DNA of 36,965 nt from the NCBI GenBank assembly GCA_021776775.1, contig JAJFFE010000095.1, positions 1-36,965 of the forward strand, read 5' to 3'. Of the stretch, positions 15,671 to 24,431 are shown in pieces. The translations under genes were made by a program, and so were the position numbers. Every line of letters begins with the position of its first letter. Position 1 is the first letter of the stretch. This DNA is from Planctomycetota bacterium (lineage in GTDB: Bacteria > Planctomycetota > UBA8108 > UBA1146 > JAJFFE01). The notes under the pieces were generated by a model. It had not been told where the DNA came from and did no database searches. It saw nothing but the letters and a program-made list of their open reading frames with translations.

Positions 15671-16261
15671 GTGATCATGAACACGCCGCACTTCCGATCG
15701 CTGCTTCACCGTGCGCACCAAGATGACGAGTCCGCGTTCGAAGCGTTGTTCGAGCACGCGGCGAGACCTCTGCACTACTACTGCGACGTGCGCATCGGTC
15801 CCCGACTCCGCGAGCACTGCGAGCCGATCGATGTGGTGCAGGAGACGTACCTGCAAGCACTGCGATCGATCGGCACGCTGCAGTGCGACGACTGGAAGCC
15901 GTTCATGGGCTGGCTGTATCAAATCGCCGAGAATCGAATTCGCTCGTTGAACGACACCGTGAGCGCGGCAAAACGCACACCGCCAGGTCGACGAATCACC
16001 TCGACCGGGGCTCTGGACCGACTGCGCGTCTCGCTCACCGGTCCCGCCACCGCGGCCGTCCGCGACGAGCAGCAAGAGCGGCTGCGGAATGCGTTGCTCA
16101 CCCTCGACGAGCACGAACGCACGGCGGCCGTGCTGCACTACTTCCAAGAGGCGACCGGCGCCGAGATCGCAGAAGCGCTGGGCGTCTCCGAAACCACGGC
16201 TCGGCGGCTGCTCGGTCGCGCGCTACGACAACTGGGGAGTCGGCTTGGCCCCGACGAGTAG
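15671..16261 (+). CDS. ECF RNA polymerase sigma factor
   Basis: The 196-residue protein starts at GTG 15671 or ATG 15677 two codons later; no clear ribosome site separates them. Sigma-2 (about 10-100) has HQDDESAFEALFEHAARPL, EPIDVVQETYLQAL (51-64) and WLYQIAENRIRSL. Sigma-4 (about 135-190) has LLTLDEHERTAAVLHYFQEATGAEIAEALGVSETTARRLL, a typical helix-turn-helix. Unlike the sigma factor at 9158-9727, the acidic residues of the clamp-helix contact are partly kept (E51, D54, E58). No anti-sigma gene is adjacent. Its last 39 bases overlap the 3' end of the opposing giant kinase gene, so the two form a convergent pair and may be functionally linked. Confidence 0.93.
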   Translation: MIMNTPHFRSLLHRAHQDDESAFEALFEHAARPLHYYCDVRIGPRLREHCEPIDVVQETYLQALRSIGTLQCDDWKPFMGWLYQIAENRIRSLNDTVSAAKRTPPGRRITSTGALDRLRVSLTGPATAAVRDEQQERLRNALLTLDEHERTAAVLHYFQEATGAEIAEALGVSETTARRLLGRALRQLGSRLGPDE

Positions 16262-19200
16262 TCGGCGCGGCGGCTGAGCGCGATGCAACAGCTGGAACAA
16301 GAGAACCACGGTCCAGATGAGCGAGAGGGAATTGACCTCTTGCGCGACGTGGAATCCGGGCGTCGCGTCGCCCCACGCGATGTGCGTCCACAACAGATTG
16401 CCGTGGACCGCAACCGCCAGGACGGCGTACCCGACAATGCTCATCATGTGAAACGGCGGACGGTTCGAACGTCTCCAGCCGTCGACCGAGAGTAAGACGA
16501 GAAGCGCGGGCAGGCAAAAACCGCCGAGCAGCGAGAGAACGAAGAACTGAGGAGTCATCTGGCCGACGAGCCAGATTCCGAACGATGCCAGAACGGTTCC
16601 TTGCGCCCAACGGGCCAGCGGCCCCTTGCCCCCGGTACACGCGCGCGCTGCGATGAACAGCAGCAGGAAATCGATTCCGGTTGGCGGGATCCACACACCG
16701 AACAGACGCATTCGGGTGGACGTCAGGAACAAGCCGGCCGCAAGTGCCAACACACCGAAGAAACGACGACGGCGGGCCGACTGCGTACGAATAGACACCC
16801 ACCCGGCGGCCAGTCCCCCGACGAGCAGCAGCCCGACCCAGCTCGCGTAGTACCAATCAGACGAGCCGAGTCGTGGGTCCGAGTCGGACCGCGAGATCAA
16901 CGCGTCAGCCTTGGCGCGCAGTTCAGGCGTGAACTCTTTCAACGTCAACGCGATCGCCACCGCTTCTCGGGCGAAGTCTCCGATGTCCCACTCGGCCAAC
17001 TGCTGCAAGGCAAACTCTTGAATCCTCGGCTCGGAGACGTTCTGCAACAGTCGGATCAGAAACGACGCTCCGATTTCGGTGCCGCCCCCGAGCGGCCCTT
17101 GCTTCACGACTCGCTCGAGAAACGTCGCGTCGTCGAGCGGTGCCGGATCTCCGGCCAGGAGGCGCGCCGGATACAACCACAAGTTGGCGAGCGTCGGGTT
17201 CCCCGATTCCTCGGACAGCCGGCGTAGTTCGTCGCGCAACTCTGGCAGCGGAAAGTACACCGCGGCCGTGAGAAGTCCTCGGTAGCTATCACCACTCTCC
17301 CACGGAAGCTTTCGCCCATCGAAGGTGCGCTCTTCGGCGATCTTCAACTGACGTCTGATGGCGTCGATCACATGCTGGCGCCACTGGTCGCTCGACGAGG
17401 AACCGGAGTCGCCCACTTCACTCGTCATCAGGAGCAGTCGCTGCTCTCTTCGAACCGGGTTCCAGCCGCTGGCGTAGGGCCGGTCTATAACGACCGGAAA
17501 CTCGAGAATCGCCTCGTCCACCCCACCATGAACAGTGATCCCTTCCTCGTGCAGACGCGAAGTCGGCACACGAATCAGCCAGTCTCGGCGGCCCCGCACG
17601 AGTTCGAATTCGGCCTGATAGCGCGCTCCCATCTCGGTTTCGAGCGCCGGGACCCCCGGCGGGTGGAACACATATCGAAAGGGCGCGTTACCGTCGTAGC
17701 TATGGATCAACGTCGCCTTGTTGCCGGGACTCAACTGTCGAGTCTTCTCCCACTGCACTACGGGAGGGCCGCCGCGAAGGCTGACATCGAAGTTCGCCAC
17801 GCGCACCGTCCGGCGGAAGTTCTCGGCCGGCCCGTCGAGGCGCTGCCAAGGAATGAACTCGTCGTCCAAGGGCCGTCCATCTGGAACCAGGTCGAACGTA
17901 CCGTCGCGCTCGAGCAGAATGGTAATCAGCATGTTCAGCGACGACCGGCGACCCGTTAGGTTCGATCGGTACGCGGCGAGCGCAGCCTCGAGCGTGGGAA
18001 CTCCAGCGGCCGGATCGAATCCCGAAGGTTCGAGGATCAAGTCGATGATGGCATTCATCTGAGCTAGCTCGCCCTTGTCGACTAGAGAGCGATACCACTT
18101 GAGCCAGCCGCCATGCCCATTGAACTGGGGCCCGAGCTGCGAGCGCAACCACCACTCCGTAGGCGAGGTCCACTCGTCCATCGCCAACTCTAGCCTCGTC
18201 AGCAGTCCGTCCTTCCACGACTTCCCGCGAACCGCTTCGTACTGACGCCGAAGTCGAGCGATATCGTCCGAGTCAAGATCACCTCGTGCCGACAGATAGC
18301 TCGACTCCGCCGGGAGGTTCGCGAGCGCGCCCAACCAGGCCACGGCGCGACCACGTACGCGCGACGCCACGGTCCCGTCACCCGACAACTCGTACAATCG
18401 ATCGAGCACTCCACTCGAGTAGACCACGGCCTTGTGGTTCTGGGTGTACCTCTCGAATGAGTGCGTGAGAGGACCGATCAGCTCAAACTCCTCGCGCAGC
18501 GCCGTGATCAACGACTCCGCGAGAATCACTGGATGCTCTTGAAACAGCTCATCTACGTCGAGCGGGAGGAACACAATCGGATGAAATCTATGGAGCACGT
18601 ACCACGCAGCCGCCACGCGTTCACGATGGTTGATCGTGGTGAGAGCACGCACGATCCAGTCTCGAACCGAGTCGCCAATGCTCCCCGGCAAGTGAATCAA
18701 GGACTGAGTCGCGCTGCGTTCGGCGCCGTCGTAGTCTCCGAGCGCTAACTGAGCTCGCGTCAGCTGCCAGCGGAGTTCGTGGGCAATCCTCGAGCGCGAG
18801 ATGTCGCGATCTGCTAGCTCGTCGCGCAACGTCTTCACCAAAGACTCGAGTCGATCCCGACCTCGTGGCCCATCGGTCTCGAGGAATCGAAGACCGTCTT
18901 CCAAGACGACGCGGGCGTTGGTTAGTCGCCGTCGCTCGTCGGCGGTCAGCCGGGCAGGATCCGGGCGAACGAAGAGCGAGACATCGGTCGCCATCGTCCG
19001 AAGCAACCGCGCCTTGTCGTGCTCACCGCTCTGTTCGAGTCGCGTCGCCTCGGCGAGTAGTTTCTCGGGAGCTTGCTGTGCGAAGTGAACCGTCGTTAAC
19101 ACCGACGCCACCAACGCCGACACTCCCAAGATCATCGTCGCCGCGACCGACTTGCGATGCCGTCCCACCCAGCGCGTCGTTCGGTAAATGATCCCCGGCT

Positions 19201-20272
19201 CGCGAGCCCGCACCGGACGCCCTTCTTGGAACGCTTCCAGATCCTGAAGGAACGCTTGCATGGTGGGGTAGCGGTGCTCTGGCTCCTTCGCCATGGCCTT
19301 GCGACAGATGCGTTCGATGTCGACGGGCAGCGACGGAACGAGATTCCTCGGCCGCTGCGGATCCTGGTGAATGACCGCGTGCAACAACTCCCCGAAGTTG
19401 CGCTGAGGAAACGGCGGTTGTCCAGTCAGGCACTCGTACAGAACGGCACCGAGCGCGTACACATCGCTGCGCTCGCCGACACCGCTCGAGTCTCCCCGTG
19501 CCTGTTCGGGGCTCATGTAGGCGGGTGTTCCGAGCAGGTGTCCGCTCGCCGTCATGGAAACATCGTGCGATGCGTCACGCGCCAAACCGAAGTCGACGAC
19601 GTGAGCCGCCTCGTCTTCGTCGAGCAGAATGTTGGCCGGCTTCAAGTCGCGGTGCACGACCCCGCGCGAGTGCGCGTGCGTGATGGCGGATGCGACCTGC
19701 TGCGCGATACGGATAGAGAGCGCCACCGTTAGCGGGCCCCGCTTGAGCCGATCGACCAACGCCTCGCCGTCGACGAGGTCCATCGTGAAGTAGACGTGCG
19801 TGTCGATCTGACCTACTTCGTGCACGGGAACGATGTTCGAGTGCTTGAGCCGAGCCAAGCTCTGTGCCTCGCGTCGGAAGCGCTCGATCGAATCCCCAAA
19901 CGTCAGATCGCCCGGGCGCAGAATCTTCAGCGCGACTTCCCGATCCAGGGACTTCTGCCGGACGCGATAGACAATGCCCATTCCGCCGCGACCTATCTCG
20001 GCGATCAGTTCGAAGTCATCCGGGAGATCGGGATTCGAAAGATCCGGCGCCGCGAATCCGACCACGCCGGCAAACGCCTCGTCGGTCCACTCGACCGTGG
20101 CGATCCAGCGACCGACTTCGTCGGCGGACAACCCCAGCGTCTGCCCGAGCTTCACGGCGTCGACGTCACGCCCGTCGGCCCGTGCCGCTTGGACCGATTC
20201 GGCCAAGCGAGCGAATCGCTCATCGGTCGAATCCACGTCCGCGTCGTCGAAGGGAGAATCGGAGTCACTCAA
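16223..20272 (-). CDS. Giant Ser/Thr protein kinase with multi-TM C-terminal domain
   Basis: TTG at 20272 is preferred because AGAGG lies 6 nt upstream; an in-frame GTG at 20332 (20 more codons) has no spaced site. From the TTG the product is about 1349 residues. An acidic N-terminus is followed by a kinase domain (about 85-350): GRGGMGIVY, VALKIL, HRD at 207-209, DFG at 227-229 and SPEQAR, all catalytic residues present. A TM helix lies at about 375-395 (SVAATMILGVSALVASVL). A ~740-residue extracytoplasmic region with repeat-like helices and beta segments follows. About 6-7 hydrophobic helices occur from about 1138 to the end (WVGLLLVGGLAAGW, GIDFLLLFIAARA, FFVLSLLGGFCLPALLVLLS, LIWTVVLLFQLL). 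Kinase plus polytopic tail suggests a receptor. It ends inside the opposing ECF gene and starts 178 nt after the nucleotidyltransferase stop on the same strand. Confidence 0.93.
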   Translation of the reverse strand: MSDSDSPFDDADVDSTDERFARLAESVQAARADGRDVDAVKLGQTLGLSADEVGRWIATVEWTDEAFAGVVGFAAPDLSNPDLPDDFELIAEIGRGGMGIVYRVRQKSLDREVALKILRPGDLTFGDSIERFRREAQSLARLKHSNIVPVHEVGQIDTHVYFTMDLVDGEALVDRLKRGPLTVALSIRIAQQVASAITHAHSRGVVHRDLKPANILLDEDEAAHVVDFGLARDASHDVSMTASGHLLGTPAYMSPEQARGDSSGVGERSDVYALGAVLYECLTGQPPFPQRNFGELLHAVIHQDPQRPRNLVPSLPVDIERICRKAMAKEPEHRYPTMQAFLQDLEAFQEGRPVRAREPGIIYRTTRWVGRHRKSVAATMILGVSALVASVLTTVHFAQQAPEKLLAEATRLEQSGEHDKARLLRTMATDVSLFVRPDPARLTADERRRLTNARVVLEDGLRFLETDGPRGRDRLESLVKTLRDELADRDISRSRIAHELRWQLTRAQLALGDYDGAERSATQSLIHLPGSIGDSVRDWIVRALTTINHRERVAAAWYVLHRFHPIVFLPLDVDELFQEHPVILAESLITALREEFELIGPLTHSFERYTQNHKAVVYSSGVLDRLYELSGDGTVASRVRGRAVAWLGALANLPAESSYLSARGDLDSDDIARLRRQYEAVRGKSWKDGLLTRLELAMDEWTSPTEWWLRSQLGPQFNGHGGWLKWYRSLVDKGELAQMNAIIDLILEPSGFDPAAGVPTLEAALAAYRSNLTGRRSSLNMLITILLERDGTFDLVPDGRPLDDEFIPWQRLDGPAENFRRTVRVANFDVSLRGGPPVVQWEKTRQLSPGNKATLIHSYDGNAPFRYVFHPPGVPALETEMGARYQAEFELVRGRRDWLIRVPTSRLHEEGITVHGGVDEAILEFPVVIDRPYASGWNPVRREQRLLLMTSEVGDSGSSSSDQWRQHVIDAIRRQLKIAEERTFDGRKLPWESGDSYRGLLTAAVYFPLPELRDELRRLSEESGNPTLANLWLYPARLLAGDPAPLDDATFLERVVKQGPLGGGTEIGASFLIRLLQNVSEPRIQEFALQQLAEWDIGDFAREAVAIALTLKEFTPELRAKADALISRSDSDPRLGSSDWYYASWVGLLLVGGLAAGWVSIRTQSARRRRFFGVLALAAGLFLTSTRMRLFGVWIPPTGIDFLLLFIAARACTGGKGPLARWAQGTVLASFGIWLVGQMTPQFFVLSLLGGFCLPALLVLLSVDGWRRSNRPPFHMMSIVGYAVLAVAVHGNLLWTHIAWGDATPGFHVAQEVNSLSLIWTVVLLFQLLHRAQPPRRLLVGAKPTPQLS

Positions 20273-20449
20273 CAAGAACCTCTTTCCGAAGGAGCCAGGG
20301 GGTGAAGAGGATTCGAAGAGCGGATCCGCCACCTTTTCTCAAGAAATGGGGGCAGACGGCGCGATCGCTCCGAAGACGAGCCGGCGATCGAAACAGTCGG
20401 CCTCGTTCGGCGGAGAGGCTCCCGCTGAGGTCGTCCCGCGAATCGACGG

Positions 20450-21223
20450 TCACGGCCTGGAAAGCACGTCCGCCGTCGATTCGAGCAGCTCGGTGATCCA
20501 GCTGTGCGCGACGGCGATCTGCTGAGCGAGGCTCGACTCGTCGGCGAAGAACAGCAGCGCCCGGACGCGCGACGCGATCTCCTCGGGGAGATCCCTGTCC
20601 AGATAGCGAGTCGAGAACTCGAACCGTTCGGGGCAGTGGTTCATTCTCAGGAGTGTGACGAGCGGCTGGATGAGCATGGAGCCGTAGAAGTGCCACGCGT
20701 CGATCGGTCGGCCACGGTCGAGCTCCTTGGCGGGAAACCCACCGAACAAGAGGAAGCGCGCGCGCAGATGCTCGAGCCGATCGCGCATTCGCTCTTCGTT
20801 GGCGGCGACGTCCAAGTCCCCGGGAATGATCACGCCAAGCTTGTCGAAGACAATGACACCGGTTCCATGGACCTGACGCTCGCTGAAGCGCGGTGCCTCG
20901 GTGCTGCGTTCGAGCAAGACCAAATCGATGAGAAGCAGCGGGTGGGTGTCGCGCAAGCGGTAGAACCGTTGCCGATGGCCGTGCCAGGTAGGCTCGGGGA
21001 CGTTGTACTGAACGTGAATCGGGGAGAGTGAGGCGAGCGCTCTCTCGACGCAGGCGAACGCAACATCGGTGCGGCCGTCGGCAACGTCGAGCTGAACGTC
21101 GAGATCTGAAAAAGAATCGGCGGCCCCGAATGCATCGGAGCCGCCGAGCCACATCGCGTTGATGTCAGGTTCGTCGACGAGCGCGTCGCGCAGGGCCGAG
21201 GTCAAGGCCTGCCGGTCTAACAT
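20450..21223 (-). CDS. Nucleotidyltransferase-fold protein (Pol-beta-like)
   Basis: ATG 21223 is preferred, 11 nt after the DUF3299 gene stop; a GTG at 21247 would overlap that gene by 13 nt. The 257-residue protein begins with a nucleotidyltransferase core: WLGGSDAFGAADSFSDLDV (about 25-43), the G-S-x10-D-x-D motif that binds metal and nucleotide. A helical C-terminal part (about 140-250; PIDAWHFYGSMLIQPLVTLLRM, YLDRDLPEEIASRV) resembles the helical halves of aminoglycoside-type nucleotidyltransferases. Substrate unknown. It is the last gene of the minus-strand run that starts with the ABC transporter; its link to metal transport is only positional. Confidence 0.85.
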   Translation of the reverse strand: MLDRQALTSALRDALVDEPDINAMWLGGSDAFGAADSFSDLDVQLDVADGRTDVAFACVERALASLSPIHVQYNVPEPTWHGHRQRFYRLRDTHPLLLIDLVLLERSTEAPRFSERQVHGTGVIVFDKLGVIIPGDLDVAANEERMRDRLEHLRARFLLFGGFPAKELDRGRPIDAWHFYGSMLIQPLVTLLRMNHCPERFEFSTRYLDRDLPEEIASRVRALLFFADESSLAQQIAVAHSWITELLESTADVLSRP

Positions 21224-21234
21224 CGCTGAACCGT

Positions 21235-21903
21235 CTACTTGTCCCACGGGTCTTCGAGCTTGGTTCCCTGCATGCGGAAGATGCTCATCAGGTAGCCGTA
21301 CTCGTCGAATTCTTCCCCGACTTCGAACTTGCCTTCGACGCGGAGGAGGATTTCGGGCAGGTACTTCACGCCGTTTTCGAAGCGGACTTCGACCACTTCG
21401 TTCACGGCCGGGAGCTGACCGAAGCAGCAGCCCAAGTGGCTGCGCGCCAGGAAGAACGTCTTCACCCGGTTCGTGTCCGCGTCGAGGTCGATCGGAATCA
21501 TGTACCCTTCCATGGTCACGTGCTCACCATGCAGGGCGACGACGTCGGCCGGGATCTGGTTCTTGATCAGACTCTCCGGGTTGCCGATCGGCTCGATGTA
21601 CTTGAAGTCGGCAATACGCTTGAAGGTGAGCAGGTCCGGATTCTCGGCGGCGGAACGCTCTTCGCGTTCACGGTCCGCGGCGGTGGGATCGAACCCGGCC
21701 GAATCGTCCGTGTCGCTAAGGCCGCCCGCCCCATCCGACCTCATCTCGTCGGACGGCGGTGAGTAGAGCGGTGCACCCTGGGGAACGGCGCCTTCGAGAA
21801 CGGCGCTCGCGACGGCGGTTTCCGTCGGACCAGCCGGGCGGCAACCACACGCGAAGAAGGCAAGCAGCACGAAAACCGCTGCGTTCAACCGAGATCGAAC
21901 CAT
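21235..21903 (-). CDS. DUF3299 lipoprotein of a putative metal-uptake cluster
   Basis: The 222-residue protein has a hydrophobic signal ending ACGC (probable lipidated Cys21), a low-complexity linker, and a DUF3299-like domain: LTFKRIADFKYIEP, HGEHVTMEGYMIPIDLDADTN, KTFFLARSHLGCCFGQLP and NEVVEVRF. The CCFGQ segment is typical of planctomycete members and the Cys pair could bind metal. In Vibrio a DUF3299 protein (ZrgD) belongs to the ZrgABCDE zinc-uptake system. Here it starts 8 nt after the His-rich lipoprotein stop, in the same run as an ABC ATPase and permease, so a role in metal acquisition at the envelope is a reasonable inference. Confidence 0.88.
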   Translation of the reverse strand: MVRSRLNAAVFVLLAFFACGCRPAGPTETAVASAVLEGAVPQGAPLYSPPSDEMRSDGAGGLSDTDDSAGFDPTAADREREERSAAENPDLLTFKRIADFKYIEPIGNPESLIKNQIPADVVALHGEHVTMEGYMIPIDLDADTNRVKTFFLARSHLGCCFGQLPAVNEVVEVRFENGVKYLPEILLRVEGKFEVGEEFDEYGYLMSIFRMQGTKLEDPWDK

Positions 21904-21911
21904 GACTTTCC

Positions 21912-22412
21912 TTACTCGTTCCCCGCGGGGAACGGAAACTCCACGCTCTTGAATTCAGTCCCTTTGACGGTGAGCGACACGACAGTGGCGTCGAACTTCG
22001 TCACGCCTTTGAGCAGCGCGCTCGTCGCCTCGAACTCTGAAGTATCGCCCGGCTTCTCTCCGGAGAGTTTGTTGGCGCGCGCCGCGAGTTTGATCGTTTC
22101 GCTCTTCCCGTCCACCGTGACGAGCAACTCGATGCTTTCTTGCGACACACGAACGCCGTTCTCGGCGCTCCCGTCGAGTACCCACGCTTCCAGCTGACCG
22201 GTCGTCGCGTCGAGCACGAACTCGAGGTGCGCCGTCTCCGAACCAAACACGACAAGAGTACCGTCATGCGGCGCATCGTGCTCGTGTCCACCGTGCTCGT
22301 GCGAGTGACCTTCCTGGTCGTGACCGTGATCTTGCTCAGCGTCGCCGCTGGACTTCCCGTCGCAACCGAACGCCAGGAGCGCACAAACCGAAAGAAACAG
22401 TGCGGTACGCAT
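21912..22412 (-). CDS. His-rich metal-binding lipoprotein
   Basis: The 166-residue protein has a lipoprotein signal ending LAFGC (Cys17). A dense His/Asp/Glu cluster at 29-49 (HGHDQEGHSHEHGGHEHD) is a likely zinc or other divalent-metal site. The rest (about 50-160) is a beta-rich domain (GTLVVFGSETAHLEFVLD, GQLEAWVLDGSAENGV, ELLVTVDGKSETIKLAA) that I recall in planctomycete proteins opening with HPHGG-like motifs. By position and composition it could play the part of ZrgA, the His-rich periplasmic zinc binder of Vibrio. Metal identity is not shown by the sequence. Confidence 0.88.
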   Translation of the reverse strand: MRTALFLSVCALLAFGCDGKSSGDAEQDHGHDQEGHSHEHGGHEHDAPHDGTLVVFGSETAHLEFVLDATTGQLEAWVLDGSAENGVRVSQESIELLVTVDGKSETIKLAARANKLSGEKPGDTSEFEATSALLKGVTKFDATVVSLTVKGTEFKSVEFPFPAGNE

Positions 22413-22477
22413 TGAGGAGAATCTCCAAACTCGTGGTCCGCGCCTCGACCGATCTCGAGCCGCTTGACGTCGTGATT

Positions 22478-22501
22478 GTAAGCGGTCGGCGCTTCGCTTA
22501 C
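22478..22501 (-). other. Stem-loop at the permease/His-rich lipoprotein junction
   Basis: GTAAGCG and CGCTTAC form a perfect 7-bp stem with a 10-nt loop. The hairpin overlaps the permease stop codon (TAA, 22500-22498) and lies 66 nt before the lipoprotein start. There is no T-tract, so it may stabilise the upstream mRNA or attenuate rather than terminate. Confidence 0.4.
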
Positions 22502-23748
22502 GACGCCGGGATCAAATTGTCCGCGACGTCCGTCGAGTACGCCTTGAACGCCGGAATGAGCCCGGAAATCGCTCCGACCACCGTCATGCCGAGCGGCGTC
22601 GCCCAGAACACGGGGTGCGAGAAGTCGAGGGCTAGGTTGAGCCCGGTCTTCTGCCAGACGAACCAGGACGTGGCGCTGAAGACACACGCGTAAACCGCGA
22701 ATCCAACGACACTACCGATCAGGGCGATGGTGCCCGCCTCGGCCACGATCACGGAAAAGACGGTGGTGCGCCGAGCGCCGAGCGCCCGAAAAATGGCGAA
22801 CTCGCGGCGCCGTTCGTTCATGGTGTTGTAGATGCTCGCCAAAATCGACGCCGCGGCCACGGCAACCACGAGGTAGGCGACGTACTCGAGGACCTTGGTG
22901 ATCAGCCCCAGCCGGTTGAACAGTTGGGCAACGGTCTCACTCACGGGGAACGCGAGGGTTCGGTCCTTCGCCTGCCGGTTGATCGACCGCGCCACGTTCA
23001 GCCCCTGCATGCTGTTCTTGAACTGAATCATCACCGCACTGACTTCTTTGTGCTCGTCGGGAATCTCTGGGGCATTCGCCGTGTATTTCTCACCGGCCCC
23101 CCACAACTCGTGCCCCTCCATGCGGAAGACGCCGTCGATCGGAATCCAGATCACCATGTCGGCCGGCGTGTTGGTCGGTTCGAGCACTCCGACGATCACG
23201 TACTCTTCTTCGTGCTTCATGGCCGGGTTGAAATCGAGACCGTGGTACGGCTGGATCTTGGAACCGAGACCGAGCTTGAGCCGGTGGGCGGCGGTGCTCC
23301 CGATCACCGCTTCCTTGAACGCGTCGCCAAAGACACGGCTCGGCGCCTTCAACTCGAATCGGCGGCCGTCGCGGGCGGCGTAGTCGGTGAACAGTTCACT
23401 GGTCGTTCCGACGATTCTCACGCCGTAGTAGTTGTCCCCCGTCGCGTACGGAATCGCGTGCTTGACGCGCGGGTCCGCCTTCATGTCGACGTAGTGCTTC
23501 CACGCCATGTTTCCGGGAGACGCCTCGAGGTGGAACACCGAGTTGAGAACGAGCGCGAGCTTGCTCGATCGTGTCCCCAAGACGGCGTCGAACCCGAACG
23601 CACCACCGGTGAACGCGTTCTTCGATTGCTCACTGAGCGAGAACACGGACATGACGAGCCCCGCAGCGAGCGCAACCGACATAATGGTCACGATCGTGGA
23701 GAGCGCGTGCTGACGAAGGCTCTTGCGGACGATAAAGAGAAGCGTCAC
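22498..23748 (-). CDS. ABC transporter permease, FtsX/MacB type
   Basis: GTG at 23748 is the start: GGAGG lies 6 nt upstream and GTGA overlaps the ATPase stop by 4 nt. The longer frame from 23802 is rejected. The 416-residue protein has TM1 at about 17-38, a large periplasmic domain (about 40-285) and three C-terminal TMs (about 300-320, 345-370 and 390-410). The conserved NERRREFAIFRALGARRTTVFSVIVAEA between TM2 and TM3 is the FtsX/MacB coupling region. Such permeases often move lipoproteins or act by mechanical force rather than pumping small ions, but in the Zrg zinc system a permease of this kind is part of uptake. Partners: the ATPase encoded just upstream and the two lipoproteins downstream. 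Confidence 0.92.
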   Translation of the reverse strand: MTLLFIVRKSLRQHALSTIVTIMSVALAAGLVMSVFSLSEQSKNAFTGGAFGFDAVLGTRSSKLALVLNSVFHLEASPGNMAWKHYVDMKADPRVKHAIPYATGDNYYGVRIVGTTSELFTDYAARDGRRFELKAPSRVFGDAFKEAVIGSTAAHRLKLGLGSKIQPYHGLDFNPAMKHEEEYVIVGVLEPTNTPADMVIWIPIDGVFRMEGHELWGAGEKYTANAPEIPDEHKEVSAVMIQFKNSMQGLNVARSINRQAKDRTLAFPVSETVAQLFNRLGLITKVLEYVAYLVVAVAAASILASIYNTMNERRREFAIFRALGARRTTVFSVIVAEAGTIALIGSVVGFAVYACVFSATSWFVWQKTGLNLALDFSHPVFWATPLGMTVVGAISGLIPAFKAYSTDVADNLIPAS

Positions 23749-24431
23749 GCCGCACCTCCCTGAGCCATCGCGGCTCGATTCACGTCGCTCAGTCGTTCGC
23801 ACCGAGAGAACTCCCCGAGAACTGCGGGGTCATGACTCACTAAGAGCAAGGCCGCCCCCGATTCTGTGCAGGTGTCTTGGATGAGAGTCAGCGCGTCACG
23901 AGCGGTGTTGCGATCGAGGTTGCCGGTCGGCTCGTCGGCCAACACCAACTCCGGTTGATTGACCAGCGCCCTGGCCAGCGCCACGCGCTGCTGCTGACCA
24001 ATCGACAGCTGGCGAGGACGGTAGTCCATGCGGTCGCCCAAGCCGAGTTGAGCCAACAGCGACCGGGCACGTTCGCGGTCGGCGCCCACCCCGAACATCA
24101 TGCCGAGCAAAACGTTCTCGAGTGCGGTGTAGCCCTGCAAGAGATTGAATGTCTGAAACACGTAGCCCAACCGGTTCGCTCGGTAGAGATCCCGTTGCGA
24201 CTCAGCCAAACCAGCGATCTCTTGATCGCCGACGTGAACCGTGCCTTCGTCGGGCGTCAGGATGCCCGCGATGATATTGAGCAGCGTCGTCTTGCCGCTG
24301 CCGCTCTGACCCTCTAGCGCAACTTGCTCGCCGGCATCGACGGCGAACGCGGGGATGTCGAGCACCGCGGTGACGGTGCCGTCGGGCGAACGATACGACT
24401 TCCGGAGGTCCCGGATTTCGAGAAGAGCCAT
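23745..24431 (-). CDS. ABC transporter ATP-binding protein, LolD/MacB type
   Basis: The 228-residue protein starts at ATG 24431. Walker A is GQSGSGKT (41-48), Q-loop at about 93, signature LSIGQQQRVALARAL (142-156), Walker B LVLADEP (163-169), then TGNLD and the switch His in SHDP. The small size and LADEPTGNLD place it in the LolD/MacB/FtsE branch that works with FtsX-type permeases. It is the first gene of the cluster. The 259 bases upstream should hold the promoter; I found no AT-rich dyad resembling a Zur box there, so zinc control is not supported by sequence. Confidence 0.95.
   Translation of the reverse strand: MALLEIRDLRKSYRSPDGTVTAVLDIPAFAVDAGEQVALEGQSGSGKTTLLNIIAGILTPDEGTVHVGDQEIAGLAESQRDLYRANRLGYVFQTFNLLQGYTALENVLLGMMFGVGADRERARSLLAQLGLGDRMDYRPRQLSIGQQQRVALARALVNQPELVLADEPTGNLDRNTARDALTLIQDTCTESGAALLLVSHDPAVLGEFSRCERLSDVNRAAMAQGGAA

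Noticed and set aside
20265..21152. 295-residue minus-strand frame overlapping the nucleotidyltransferase
   Set aside because: Arg/His/Ala-rich shadow; the real frame has the GS-DxD motif.
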